Positions 16,828 to 23,340 of a stretch of 50,345 nucleotides of DNA are shown one piece after another. This stretch comes from Lentisphaeria bacterium (lineage in GTDB: Bacteria; Verrucomicrobiota; Lentisphaeria; Victivallales; Victivallaceae), in the NCBI GenBank assembly GCA_018265615.1, contig JABLYX010000036.1, forward strand, positions 1 to 50,345, given 5' to 3'. The notes beneath the pieces are model-generated. The model was not told the origin of the DNA, did not search any database, and worked only from the letters and a program-made list of their open reading frames with translations. The translations under genes and the position numbers were made by a program. Each line of letters begins with the position of its first letter. Position 1 is the stretch's first letter.

Positions 16828-16990
16828 TCCGGACCTCTGCTCCATAAACTAAGGGTTATTTCGTCAATCATACACGTTCGTTCCGGCCGAAGACTTCGGA
16901 CCGGCGTCACATCTTCCCCCGTTTTCGTCCTCAACGGGCATAATGTGTCATAAAATACCATCACAATACGCTTTTTGCAATCGCTTCTTC

Positions 16991-17019
16991 TTGAAATTCA
17001 GCTTTCCGGAAGGTATTTT
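16991..17019 (+). promoter_or_regulatory. Probable promoter of the Mla/MCE operon
   Basis: TTGAAA (16991-16996) and TATTTT (17014-17019) are 17 bp apart, 47 bp before the ATG of the lipoprotein gene. Confidence 0.45.
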
Positions 17020-17065
17020 ATATACGGTAACGTCGGCATTTGAATGGAAGGAAAGGAACGGGCCC

Positions 17066-17605
17066 ATGAACCGCATTGTCACTCTGCTTGCAGCCATCCC
17101 GGTCATTCTGTTTTCCGGATGCGTGTTCGAATCCTATCGGCCCGTTGCGGAATTCGATCTTCCCGCCGGACATGCGGAACCGCCGGCCCGGGCGATGCGC
17201 ATCCTCGAATTCCGCAACAATTCAACGGCGGGGAGCCGCCTCCAGTCGCGCGACGCTTCCGGCCGGGTCGTCCGCGATCCGTACAACAAATGGATCCTGC
17301 CGCCGGAGCAGCTCGTCGCACGCGCGCTGAACCTCGCTTTGCAGCAGGCGGACGTGAAGTCCGCGGTACCGGTTCCGGTCGCGGGCGAGCTTGATGTCTT
17401 CGAGGTCGATGCTTCTGAGCATGTGTTCCGCCTCTCCGGAAGCTGGTCGCTGCCGCGCGACGAACGTGAATTCCGGTTCAGTTTCGCGACCCCGGTCGAG
17501 GGGGACTCGGCCGATGCGGTCGCGCAGGCCGCCGGCGATGCGGTGCGGCTGCTGGCCGAGCAACTGTCGCTCTGGAGCCGCACTGAGCTCAAAGGCGGGA
17601 ATTGA
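17066..17605 (+). CDS. ABC-type transport auxiliary lipoprotein (PqiC/MlaC-like role)
   Basis: A 179-residue lipoprotein. Signal peptide MNRIVTLLAAIPVILFSGC with lipidated Cys19. The mature part has the layout of the auxiliary lipoproteins found with MCE systems: RILEFRNNSTAG, YNKWILPPEQLVARALNLAL and a C-terminal helix (AQAAGDAVRLLAEQLSLW). Such proteins (PqiC/YmbA type) sit in the outer membrane and help move lipids between membranes. AAGGA lies 8 nt before the ATG at 17066. The stop codon overlaps the next gene's ATG by one base (TGATG), so it is translationally coupled to the MlaE-like permease. Confidence 0.8.
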   Translation: MNRIVTLLAAIPVILFSGCVFESYRPVAEFDLPAGHAEPPARAMRILEFRNNSTAGSRLQSRDASGRVVRDPYNKWILPPEQLVARALNLALQQADVKSAVPVPVAGELDVFEVDASEHVFRLSGSWSLPRDEREFRFSFATPVEGDSADAVAQAAGDAVRLLAEQLSLWSRTELKGGN

Positions 17606-18426
17606 TGGAACGAACCAGGCGCATACGGTCACTCAAAGCGCTCTGTCTGCAGGTCGCGGACTCCTCGATTGCAATGTGGAGCGAATTTTTCAGGTTCCTC
17701 GAATTCCTGCAGGAGCTTTCCCGCTCCACCTGGCAGTCGCTGCGCCACCCGTTCCGGATGAAATGGCGCAGCACATTCTATTACATGGACAGCTGCGGTG
17801 CGGACGCGATGCCGATCATCGGCCTGCTCGGGCTGCTGATCGGCGTGATTCTCGCTTTTCAGGCGATCGTGCAGCTCTCGCGTTTCGGTGTGGACAACTT
17901 CGTCGTGAACCTGGTCGGAACCGTCATCGTGACCGAGCTCGCGCCGCTCGTCACGGCCGTCGTGCTTGCGGGGCGGACCGGCTCTTCGTTCGCCTCCGAG
18001 CTCGGGCTCATGAAATCGCGCGAAGAGATCGACGCAATGACCACGCTGGGGCTCGATATCGGCCGCTTCGAACTCGTGCCGAAGGTTGTGGCGCTGATCT
18101 TCGTGATGCCGGGGCTCACGATCATTTCGGATGTCTGCGGCATCGTCGGCGGCATGCTGATCGTCTGTTCGATGCTGAACACTTCGATCGCGGAGTATTT
18201 CAGCAAAACCTTTGAGGTGATCCAGCCGGTCGACCTTGCGCAGGGGCTGGTCAAAAGCATGCTGTTCGCCGTTATCGTCGCCTCGGTCGGCTGTTGGAAA
18301 GGGCTCAGCGCCGAACGCGACGCGCAGGGAGTCGGCAAAGCGACCACCAGTTCGGTCGTGACTTCGATTTTCCTCATCGTCGTCACCGATGCCGCCATGA
18401 CCGCAATCTTCAGTTTCATCAGTTAA
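17605..18426 (+). CDS. mlaE: MlaE-family lipid ABC transporter permease
   Basis: A 273-residue integral membrane protein with about five or six membrane segments. The family's signature region is visible as VLAGRTGSSFASELGLMKSR followed by EEIDAMTTLG. In Mla systems the permease moves phospholipids across the inner membrane with an MlaF ATPase and hands them to an MCE protein. The TTG at 17602 is in frame, but the ATG at 17605, overlapping the upstream stop by one base, is preferred. The MCE protein follows 18 bp downstream. No MlaF-type ATPase gene adjoins it. Confidence 0.93.
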   Translation: MERTRRIRSLKALCLQVADSSIAMWSEFFRFLEFLQELSRSTWQSLRHPFRMKWRSTFYYMDSCGADAMPIIGLLGLLIGVILAFQAIVQLSRFGVDNFVVNLVGTVIVTELAPLVTAVVLAGRTGSSFASELGLMKSREEIDAMTTLGLDIGRFELVPKVVALIFVMPGLTIISDVCGIVGGMLIVCSMLNTSIAEYFSKTFEVIQPVDLAQGLVKSMLFAVIVASVGCWKGLSAERDAQGVGKATTSSVVTSIFLIVVTDAAMTAIFSFIS

Positions 18427-18444
18427 TCAGGATATACGAAAATC

Positions 18445-19470
18445 ATGAATGAAGCAAATCGGCTGAAACTCGGGGGATTCCTGCTGATCTCGATCGCACT
18501 CCTCATCATCGGCTTCGTCTCGGTCGGGGTCATGAAGCTCTTCGAACCGCGTTACCGGGCGATGACCGTGCTCAACACCTCGGTCGAAGGGCTCGCCATC
18601 GGTTCGCCGGTCAAGTACCTCGGGCTGCCGGTCGGCAAGATCACCGCCATGACCATGCGGCAGAAGGACGGCTATATCGCGGTCTATTTCGACATCTTTC
18701 CTTCGGCGGTCGAGCAGGATGACGATATGGCTCCCGACGCTTCCGGCGGCACGAACTTCGCGACCGTCATGCGCCGGAAGAACCTGAGCTGCTTCATCAA
18801 CGCGGCCGGAATCATGGGTGGGGCATACCTCGAGCTCTCGGTCAGCGACTCGCTGCCGCCGGCGGTTCCGCACCTCGATGTGCACCCGGAAGACGGGGTC
18901 ACCTATATTCCGTCGCGCCCCTCGCACATCGGCAACGCGATCCAGAACATCAGCCGGATGCTCGACGAGCTCGAGAAGGTCAATTTCATCCAGCTGGCCG
19001 ACAAGCTGAACGAGACGCTCGACAATATGAGTGAGCTCCTGAACAAAGGGGAGCTGCGCTCCACGCTCAGCAACATCAACCAGATCTGTTCGAACCTCGA
19101 AACCTCGAGCCGGCGGCTCCAGTCCGCGCTTTCGGAGGATAACGTCCAGAAGGTCAACCGCGCGATCGACAACCTCGATGCGGGAATCCTTTCGCTGCGC
19201 AAGTTCGGCGACAGCCCGGAGCTCGGCGACATCGTCAGGAACCTCAGCACGTTCCTTGCGGACGCATCCGCCGCGATCAGGAAGGCCGAAGCCGGCGGCG
19301 CAACGCTCGGTGAGGAGGCGGCCACCCTGAAGCTCCGGCTCGAAATGACCCTGACCCGGATCGACAACTCGCTCAGGCAGCTTCAGGAGTTCTCGCAGAA
19401 CCTTTCGAACGACCCGAACCAGTTTGTCAGGGGGCGGCAGGAAAAGCCGGTTCAGCCGCCGGGGAAATAG
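18445..19470 (+). CDS. mlaD: MCE-domain (MlaD-family) lipid transport protein
   Basis: A 341-residue protein with one N-terminal membrane anchor (GGFLLISIALLIIGFVSVGV, residues 10-30) and an MCE domain from about 35 to 150 (VLNTSVEGLAIGSPVKYLGL then PVGKITAMTM). A long C-terminal region (about 165-320) is predicted coiled coil or needle-like helix (LDELEKVNFIQLADKLNETL and similar repeats). MCE proteins form hexameric rings or tubes that carry lipids across the periplasm. It ends a three-gene operon of lipoprotein, permease and MCE protein. The long helical tail resembles PqiB/LetB- or Mce-type tunnels more than the short E. coli MlaD. Confidence 0.92.
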   Translation: MNEANRLKLGGFLLISIALLIIGFVSVGVMKLFEPRYRAMTVLNTSVEGLAIGSPVKYLGLPVGKITAMTMRQKDGYIAVYFDIFPSAVEQDDDMAPDASGGTNFATVMRRKNLSCFINAAGIMGGAYLELSVSDSLPPAVPHLDVHPEDGVTYIPSRPSHIGNAIQNISRMLDELEKVNFIQLADKLNETLDNMSELLNKGELRSTLSNINQICSNLETSSRRLQSALSEDNVQKVNRAIDNLDAGILSLRKFGDSPELGDIVRNLSTFLADASAAIRKAEAGGATLGEEAATLKLRLEMTLTRIDNSLRQLQEFSQNLSNDPNQFVRGRQEKPVQPPGK

Positions 19471-19498
19471 CGGGGGGCGTCCTCCGGGACGGAAAAAA

Positions 19499-19540
19499 CG
19501 GGCCGGAAATGATGAAATCATTTCCGGCCCGCCGTTTTTT
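19499..19540. terminator. Bidirectional terminator between MCE operon and gcvH
   Basis: A perfect 15-bp stem (19499-19513 against 19517-19531) with a GAA loop. CCGTTTTTT follows on the plus strand; the mirrored A run before the stem (19493-19498) gives TTTTTT on the minus strand, so it can end both convergent units. Confidence 0.92.
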
Positions 19541-19549
19541 CCGGATCTG

Positions 19550-19924
19550 CTATTTGCGCAGCTTGCGCAGGTACTTCTGGTATGCATCCTCGTTCATCAT
19601 GTCGTCCAGCTCGGAGCTGTCGAAGTTCACGAGGCGGCAGAGCCAACCCTTCTCCTCGGGGGAGTCATTGATGAGACCCGGCTCGTCGGCCAGCGCTTCG
19701 TTGACCTGCGAAACCGTTCCGCTGATCGGGGAGTAGATGTCGGAAGAGGCTTTCACCGATTCGACTTCGCCGAGGCGGTCCCCGATGATGAAGTCGTCTT
19801 CTTCCTCCGGAAGCTCGACATAGGTGATTTCGCCCAGTTCATCCGCCGCATACTCGGAGATGCCGACCGTCGCTTCTTCGCCGGTTATCTCTACCCACTC
19901 ATGATCCTCGGTGTAATACTTCAT
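19550..19924 (-). CDS. gcvH: Glycine cleavage system H protein
   Basis: A 124-residue lipoyl carrier protein that shuttles the aminomethyl group of glycine between the P, T and L proteins. The lipoylation site is Lys58 in GEVESVKASSDIYSPISG; the N-terminal YYTEDHEWVEITGEEATVGI and GLINDSPEEKGWL are typical. AGAGGAAA precedes the ATG. The other gcv genes are not in the window, so this is an isolated copy; in some bacteria isolated H proteins serve lipoate relay rather than glycine breakdown. No glycine riboswitch is recognisable upstream. Confidence 0.96.
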   Translation of the reverse strand: MKYYTEDHEWVEITGEEATVGISEYAADELGEITYVELPEEEDDFIIGDRLGEVESVKASSDIYSPISGTVSQVNEALADEPGLINDSPEEKGWLCRLVNFDSSELDDMMNEDAYQKYLRKLRK

Positions 19925-20068
19925 CAGGCACGTTTCCTCTTATCATTTTTTTCTGCTCTTGCTCTGCAATTCAGCATCTGTCGCATACGGCAGTAATGAA
20001 TCATCAAAACGGTAAATTTCAAGTCAGGACAAAAGGAAAATAACGTATTTTTCGAAAAAAAACACGAT

Positions 20069-20791
20069 TCATGCGGATTCGATGATCCGCCCCGTCAGTC
20101 CGCGCACCCTGACGCCGGGACCGAAGCTGCGGGCGATTCGCACGAGTTCCGCGTCGGAGAAGGTCTCCCGGGCCGACAGCCCGTCGTCGATCACTTCGAC
20201 CGGATGGTACTGCTGAAGCGTCCACTGTTCCACTCCGGCGGCACTGAGTTCCTCGTGCATCGCGCCGAGCGCACCGGCGTCGAGCAGCGCTTTGTGGACG
20301 GTCGTGCGCACGTCAAGCTCCGCGCCGGACTCCCGCGCAAGCGCGATGCTGCGGTAGACCTTTCCGGCGACCTCCGGATCCGTGCTGCCGGTCAGTTCGC
20401 AATAGCGGGCCGCCGGGGCCTTGCAGTCGATGCCGAACGCATCCGCTCCGGCGGTTTTCAGCAGCTCTTCGAGCCGCTCCGGCAGCGTTCCGTTCGTATC
20501 GATCTTGGCAAGATAACCCATCGCCCGGACCTTGCCGACGACTTCCGGGGCATCCGGCTGCAGCAACGGTTCGCCGCCGGAGAAGACCACGCCTTCGAGC
20601 AGCCCCCTGCGGCGCTCGAGAAAATGGAAGAACTCCCTCTCCGTCACGCGCGGCTGGCTGGCCGGGTCGAACACCAGACAGGGATTGTGGCAGAACGGGC
20701 AGCGCAGATTGCAGCCGCCGGAGAAGATGATGCAGCCGATTCTGCCGGGATAATCGACCAGCGTAAATTTGACGAGTCCACGAAAATCCAT
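20069..20791 (-). CDS. nrdG: Anaerobic ribonucleotide reductase activating enzyme (radical SAM)
   Basis: A 240-residue radical SAM enzyme that installs the glycyl radical on class III ribonucleotide reductase. It begins MDFRGLVKFTLVDYPGRIGC and has the cluster motif C27-x3-C31-x2-C34 (SGGCNLRCPFCHNP) and the SAM-binding GGEPLLQ. The ATG at 20791 has GGAG 7 nt upstream; a longer frame to 20830 lacks a ribosome site. It lies downstream of the small glycyl-radical-domain gene and nrdD on the same strand, separated by a terminator-like hairpin that may lower its expression. Confidence 0.93.
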   Translation of the reverse strand: MDFRGLVKFTLVDYPGRIGCIIFSGGCNLRCPFCHNPCLVFDPASQPRVTEREFFHFLERRRGLLEGVVFSGGEPLLQPDAPEVVGKVRAMGYLAKIDTNGTLPERLEELLKTAGADAFGIDCKAPAARYCELTGSTDPEVAGKVYRSIALARESGAELDVRTTVHKALLDAGALGAMHEELSAAGVEQWTLQQYHPVEVIDDGLSARETFSDAELVRIARSFGPGVRVRGLTGRIIESA

Positions 20792-20828
20792 AACACACTC
20801 CAGAACAGGGGAGGCGGCGCCCCCCCGC

Positions 20829-20858
20829 AAAAAACATACGGGGGCTCTTTCGCCCCCG
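20829..20858 (-). terminator. Terminator-like hairpin between the NrdD small gene and nrdG
   Basis: CGGGGGC (20839-20845) pairs with GCCCCCG (20852-20858). On the minus strand the stem is followed after three bases by TTTTTT (20834-20829). It lies between the small gene's stop codon and nrdG and would act as a partial terminator inside the operon. Confidence 0.65.
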
Positions 20859-20869
20859 CATCACCCGCG

Positions 20870-21001
20870 TTACTTCGAAGCGACTTCGAACGTCTTGCGG
20901 TCCTTGAATTCTTCCTTCTTGCCCTTGTTCCAGTTGCTCACCGGACGGAAGTATCCGCAGACACGACTGTACACTTCGGTTTTTTCTCCACACTTGGCCA
21001 T
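20870..21001 (-). CDS. Separately encoded glycyl-radical domain of anaerobic ribonucleotide reductase
   Basis: A 43-residue protein that matches the extreme C-terminus of NrdD. It carries the glycyl-radical site in YSRVCGYFRPV (Gly16) and the tail NWNKGKKEEFKDRKTF. Its N-terminal MAKCGEK supplies the Cys-Gly that normally ends the zinc-binding CPxCG motif; the large NrdD gene stops just before it, at ECPLEA. A full AGGAGG ribosome site lies 8 nt before its ATG and 38 bp separate it from the nrdD stop, in a different reading frame. It is therefore translated on its own and probably docks onto NrdD, much as GrcA/YfiD replaces a damaged PFL domain. The assembly is inferred. Confidence 0.85.
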   Translation of the reverse strand: MAKCGEKTEVYSRVCGYFRPVSNWNKGKKEEFKDRKTFEVASK

Positions 21002-21039
21002 GATTTTTTCCTCCTGTTTGTGATTGGGGTTCAACTTGT

Positions 21040-23010
21040 TCAAGCTTCCAGCGGACACTCCGAATGCTCGCCCGGCACATAACCGTGCACAGGGCAGATG
21101 CTGAACGACGGGGTCAGCGTAAAATACGGAATCCGGTAATTCGTCGCGATCCGCTTCACCAGCGACGCGACCAGCTCCGGGTCGTCGATCTTTTCGCCGA
21201 TGAAAGCATGGAAGACCGTCCCGCCCGTGTAAAGCTGCTGCAGCGGGGCCTGGAGGTCGAGCGCCTCGAAGAGGTCCGCCGTATAACCGACCGGCAGCTG
21301 CGTCGAATTTGTATAATACGGGTTGTCGGTCCCCGCGCAGATGATCTCCGGATAGCGCTTGCGGTCGAGCCGCGCGAGCCGGAAGCTCGTGCCTTCGGCC
21401 GGAGTCGCCTCGAGGTTGTAGATGTGCCCCGTCTCCTCCTGGAAGTCCTTGATCTTCTCCGCCATATGCATGAGAACCTCGCGCGAGAATTCCGCCCCCT
21501 CCGGGTCGCAGATCGAACAGCCGAGGAAGTTCAGGCAGCACTCGTTCATGCCGACCAGCCCGATCGTGCTGAAATGGTGCTCGAGGTTCGGCAGATAGGT
21601 CTTCGTGTACGGCAGCAGATCACCGTTGAGGTGCTTCTGTACGACCTTGCGCTTGATTTCAAGCGAATCCATCGCCATGCGCATCAGGCGGTCGAGTTGA
21701 CGGTAAAACCCTTCCTTGTCCTTCGCGAGATAGCCGAGGCGCGGCATGTTGATCGTCACGACGCCGATCGAGCCGGTCTGCTCGCCCGCGCCGAAAAGGC
21801 CGCCGGTCTTGTTGCGCAGTTCGCGCATATCCATCTGCAGCCGGCAGCACATGCTGCGCACGTCGCCGGGATTCAGGTCGCTGTTGATGAAGTTCTGGAA
21901 GTACGGCAGCCCGTATTTGCCCGTCACTTCGAACAGCAGCCGCGCATTGTCGCTCGTCCAGTTGAAGTCCTTCGTCACGTTGTAGGTCGGGATCGGGAAC
22001 GTGAAGATCCGGCCGTCGCGGTCGCCCTGCGACATGACTTCGAGGAACGCGCGGTTGATCATGTCCATCTCATGCTGGAACTCGCCGTAGGTCTCCTCCT
22101 GCGGCTGGCCGCCGATGATGACCGGCGTGTCGCGCAGGTCCTCCGGCACGACCCAGTCGAAGGTCAGGTTCGTGAACGGCGTCTGGCCCCAGCGGCTCGC
22201 GATGTTCAGCCCGAAAACAAACTGCTGGATGTTCTGCTTCAGCTGCGGGTAGCTCAGTTTGTCGCGCCGGACGAACGGAGCAAGCAGCGTGTCGAATGAA
22301 CTGAACGCCTGCGCGCCCGCCCACTCGGTCTGCAGCGTCGAAAGGAAGTTCACGATCTGCCCGGTCGCAGTGTCGAAATGCTTGGCCGGGGCCGCCGACG
22401 CGCGGCCGCCTCTGCCCTGGAACCCGCGCTCGAGCAGGTCGCGCAGGCTCCAGCCCGCGCAGTAGCCGACGATCCCGCACGACAGGTCGTGCAGATGGAA
22501 GTCGCCGGAGGTGTGCGCCTCGGCGATCTCGGGCGGATACATGTTCGCAAGCGCGTAGTTCGCGATGACCGAACCGGAGACATGGTTCAGCAGGCTCGCA
22601 TAGGAGTAACCGGAGTTCGAGTTCTCATTGACCCGCCAGTCCTCCTGGCCGAGATAGCTCGAGACGAGCTCCTGCACATCCATCATGAGCTTCTTCGCTT
22701 CGCGGATCTTCGTATGGCTCGCGCGATAGAGAATGTAGAGCTTCGCGGCCTGCGAAAGCCCGCGCTTTACGAACGCGTGTTCAACCAGGTCCTGGATCAC
22801 CTCGACGTCGGGAATCATCGCTTCTTCGTCATATCCCTTGTCGATGAGCTCGCGCACGACGTCGTCTGCGATGTGGCGCGCAACCTTGTCGCTGCCCATC
22901 CCCGCGGCTTTCAGCGCCTTCCCGGCGGCGATCGCGATCCGCTGCGGATCGAATTCCACGATCCGGCCGTCGCGCTTTTTCATTTTCTGGATGGACACGG
23001 TGCTGTTCAT
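21040..23010 (-). CDS. nrdD: Anaerobic ribonucleoside-triphosphate reductase, large part lacking the glycyl-radical tail
   Basis: A 656-residue class III ribonucleotide reductase body that reduces ribonucleotides for DNA synthesis without oxygen. Residues 1-95 form an ATP-cone (MKKRDGRIVEFDPQRIAIAA). The barrel follows, with NHVSGSVIANYALANMYPPE, HLHDL, the conserved cysteine pair in RSMCCRLQ, and LRNKTGGLFGAGEQTGSIGV. The protein ends ICPVHGYVPGEHSECPLEA, in the middle of the zinc ribbon; the usual last 40 or so residues, with the glycyl radical, are missing and are encoded by the next gene. Upstream lie two NrdR boxes. GGGGGAAG precedes the ATG. Confidence 0.95.
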   Translation of the reverse strand: MNSTVSIQKMKKRDGRIVEFDPQRIAIAAGKALKAAGMGSDKVARHIADDVVRELIDKGYDEEAMIPDVEVIQDLVEHAFVKRGLSQAAKLYILYRASHTKIREAKKLMMDVQELVSSYLGQEDWRVNENSNSGYSYASLLNHVSGSVIANYALANMYPPEIAEAHTSGDFHLHDLSCGIVGYCAGWSLRDLLERGFQGRGGRASAAPAKHFDTATGQIVNFLSTLQTEWAGAQAFSSFDTLLAPFVRRDKLSYPQLKQNIQQFVFGLNIASRWGQTPFTNLTFDWVVPEDLRDTPVIIGGQPQEETYGEFQHEMDMINRAFLEVMSQGDRDGRIFTFPIPTYNVTKDFNWTSDNARLLFEVTGKYGLPYFQNFINSDLNPGDVRSMCCRLQMDMRELRNKTGGLFGAGEQTGSIGVVTINMPRLGYLAKDKEGFYRQLDRLMRMAMDSLEIKRKVVQKHLNGDLLPYTKTYLPNLEHHFSTIGLVGMNECCLNFLGCSICDPEGAEFSREVLMHMAEKIKDFQEETGHIYNLEATPAEGTSFRLARLDRKRYPEIICAGTDNPYYTNSTQLPVGYTADLFEALDLQAPLQQLYTGGTVFHAFIGEKIDDPELVASLVKRIATNYRIPYFTLTPSFSICPVHGYVPGEHSECPLEA

Positions 23011-23134
23011 GAGACGACTTCCCCCTTTTCCCCGGTTAAAATTCCCTGTGCGTGACGAAACAAAACAACCCGACAGCCGTCGGAGTCGCCGACCGCAAAA
23101 GTCAAAGACTCCCCAAGCCGCAATTTTCTCTCTT

Positions 23135-23195
23135 CATATATATGATACCACACTATATTGTTATTTCAAGCATATTTCTCACAATATATTGTATT
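23135..23195 (-). promoter_or_regulatory. Tandem NrdR boxes and promoter of nrdD
   Basis: Two close matches to the NrdR box consensus lie upstream of nrdD: ACACTATATTGT (23150-23161) and ACAATATATTGT (23181-23192). Their starts are 31 bp apart, about three helical turns, the spacing known for NrdR-repressed promoters. On the minus strand TTGAAA followed by TATCAT about 16 bp later overlaps the proximal box. NrdR, a dATP/ATP-sensing repressor, is encoded elsewhere. Confidence 0.8.
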
Positions 23196-23271
23196 TTTAT
23201 CATTGCGTATCATAATCAACGAGTTACAGAAAATCATAAGCGACTTAGGGGATGGAACCTCAGAAAAAGGC

Positions 23272-23300
23272 AAAAAAATCCCGCCGGTTTTACGGCGGGA
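23272..23300 (-). terminator. Rho-independent terminator of the GH123-like operon
   Basis: TCCCGCCG (23279-23286) pairs with CGGCGGGA (23293-23300). On the minus strand the stem is followed by a run of seven T. It lies 41 bp after the stop codon of the GH123-like gene. Confidence 0.88.
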
Positions 23301-23340
23301 AACAGGAGGATCCGCGATGGGGGGCTGCGGCCCGTTCCGC

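Larger units (their letters stand above)
23011..23340. other. Intergenic region upstream of nrdD
   Basis: These 330 bp contain the nrdD promoter with its NrdR boxes and, at the far end, the terminator of the GH123-like operon. I see no gene in the remainder. Confidence 0.6.

Noticed and set aside
19925..20040. Glycine riboswitch before gcvH
   Set aside because: The leader shows no paired aptamer structure resembling the glycine riboswitch.
20870..21039. Sequencing frameshift as the explanation for the split NrdD
   Set aside because: Not fully excluded, but a simple indel would not create a stop, a 38-bp gap and a perfectly placed AGGAGG before an ATG; separate genes are the better reading.
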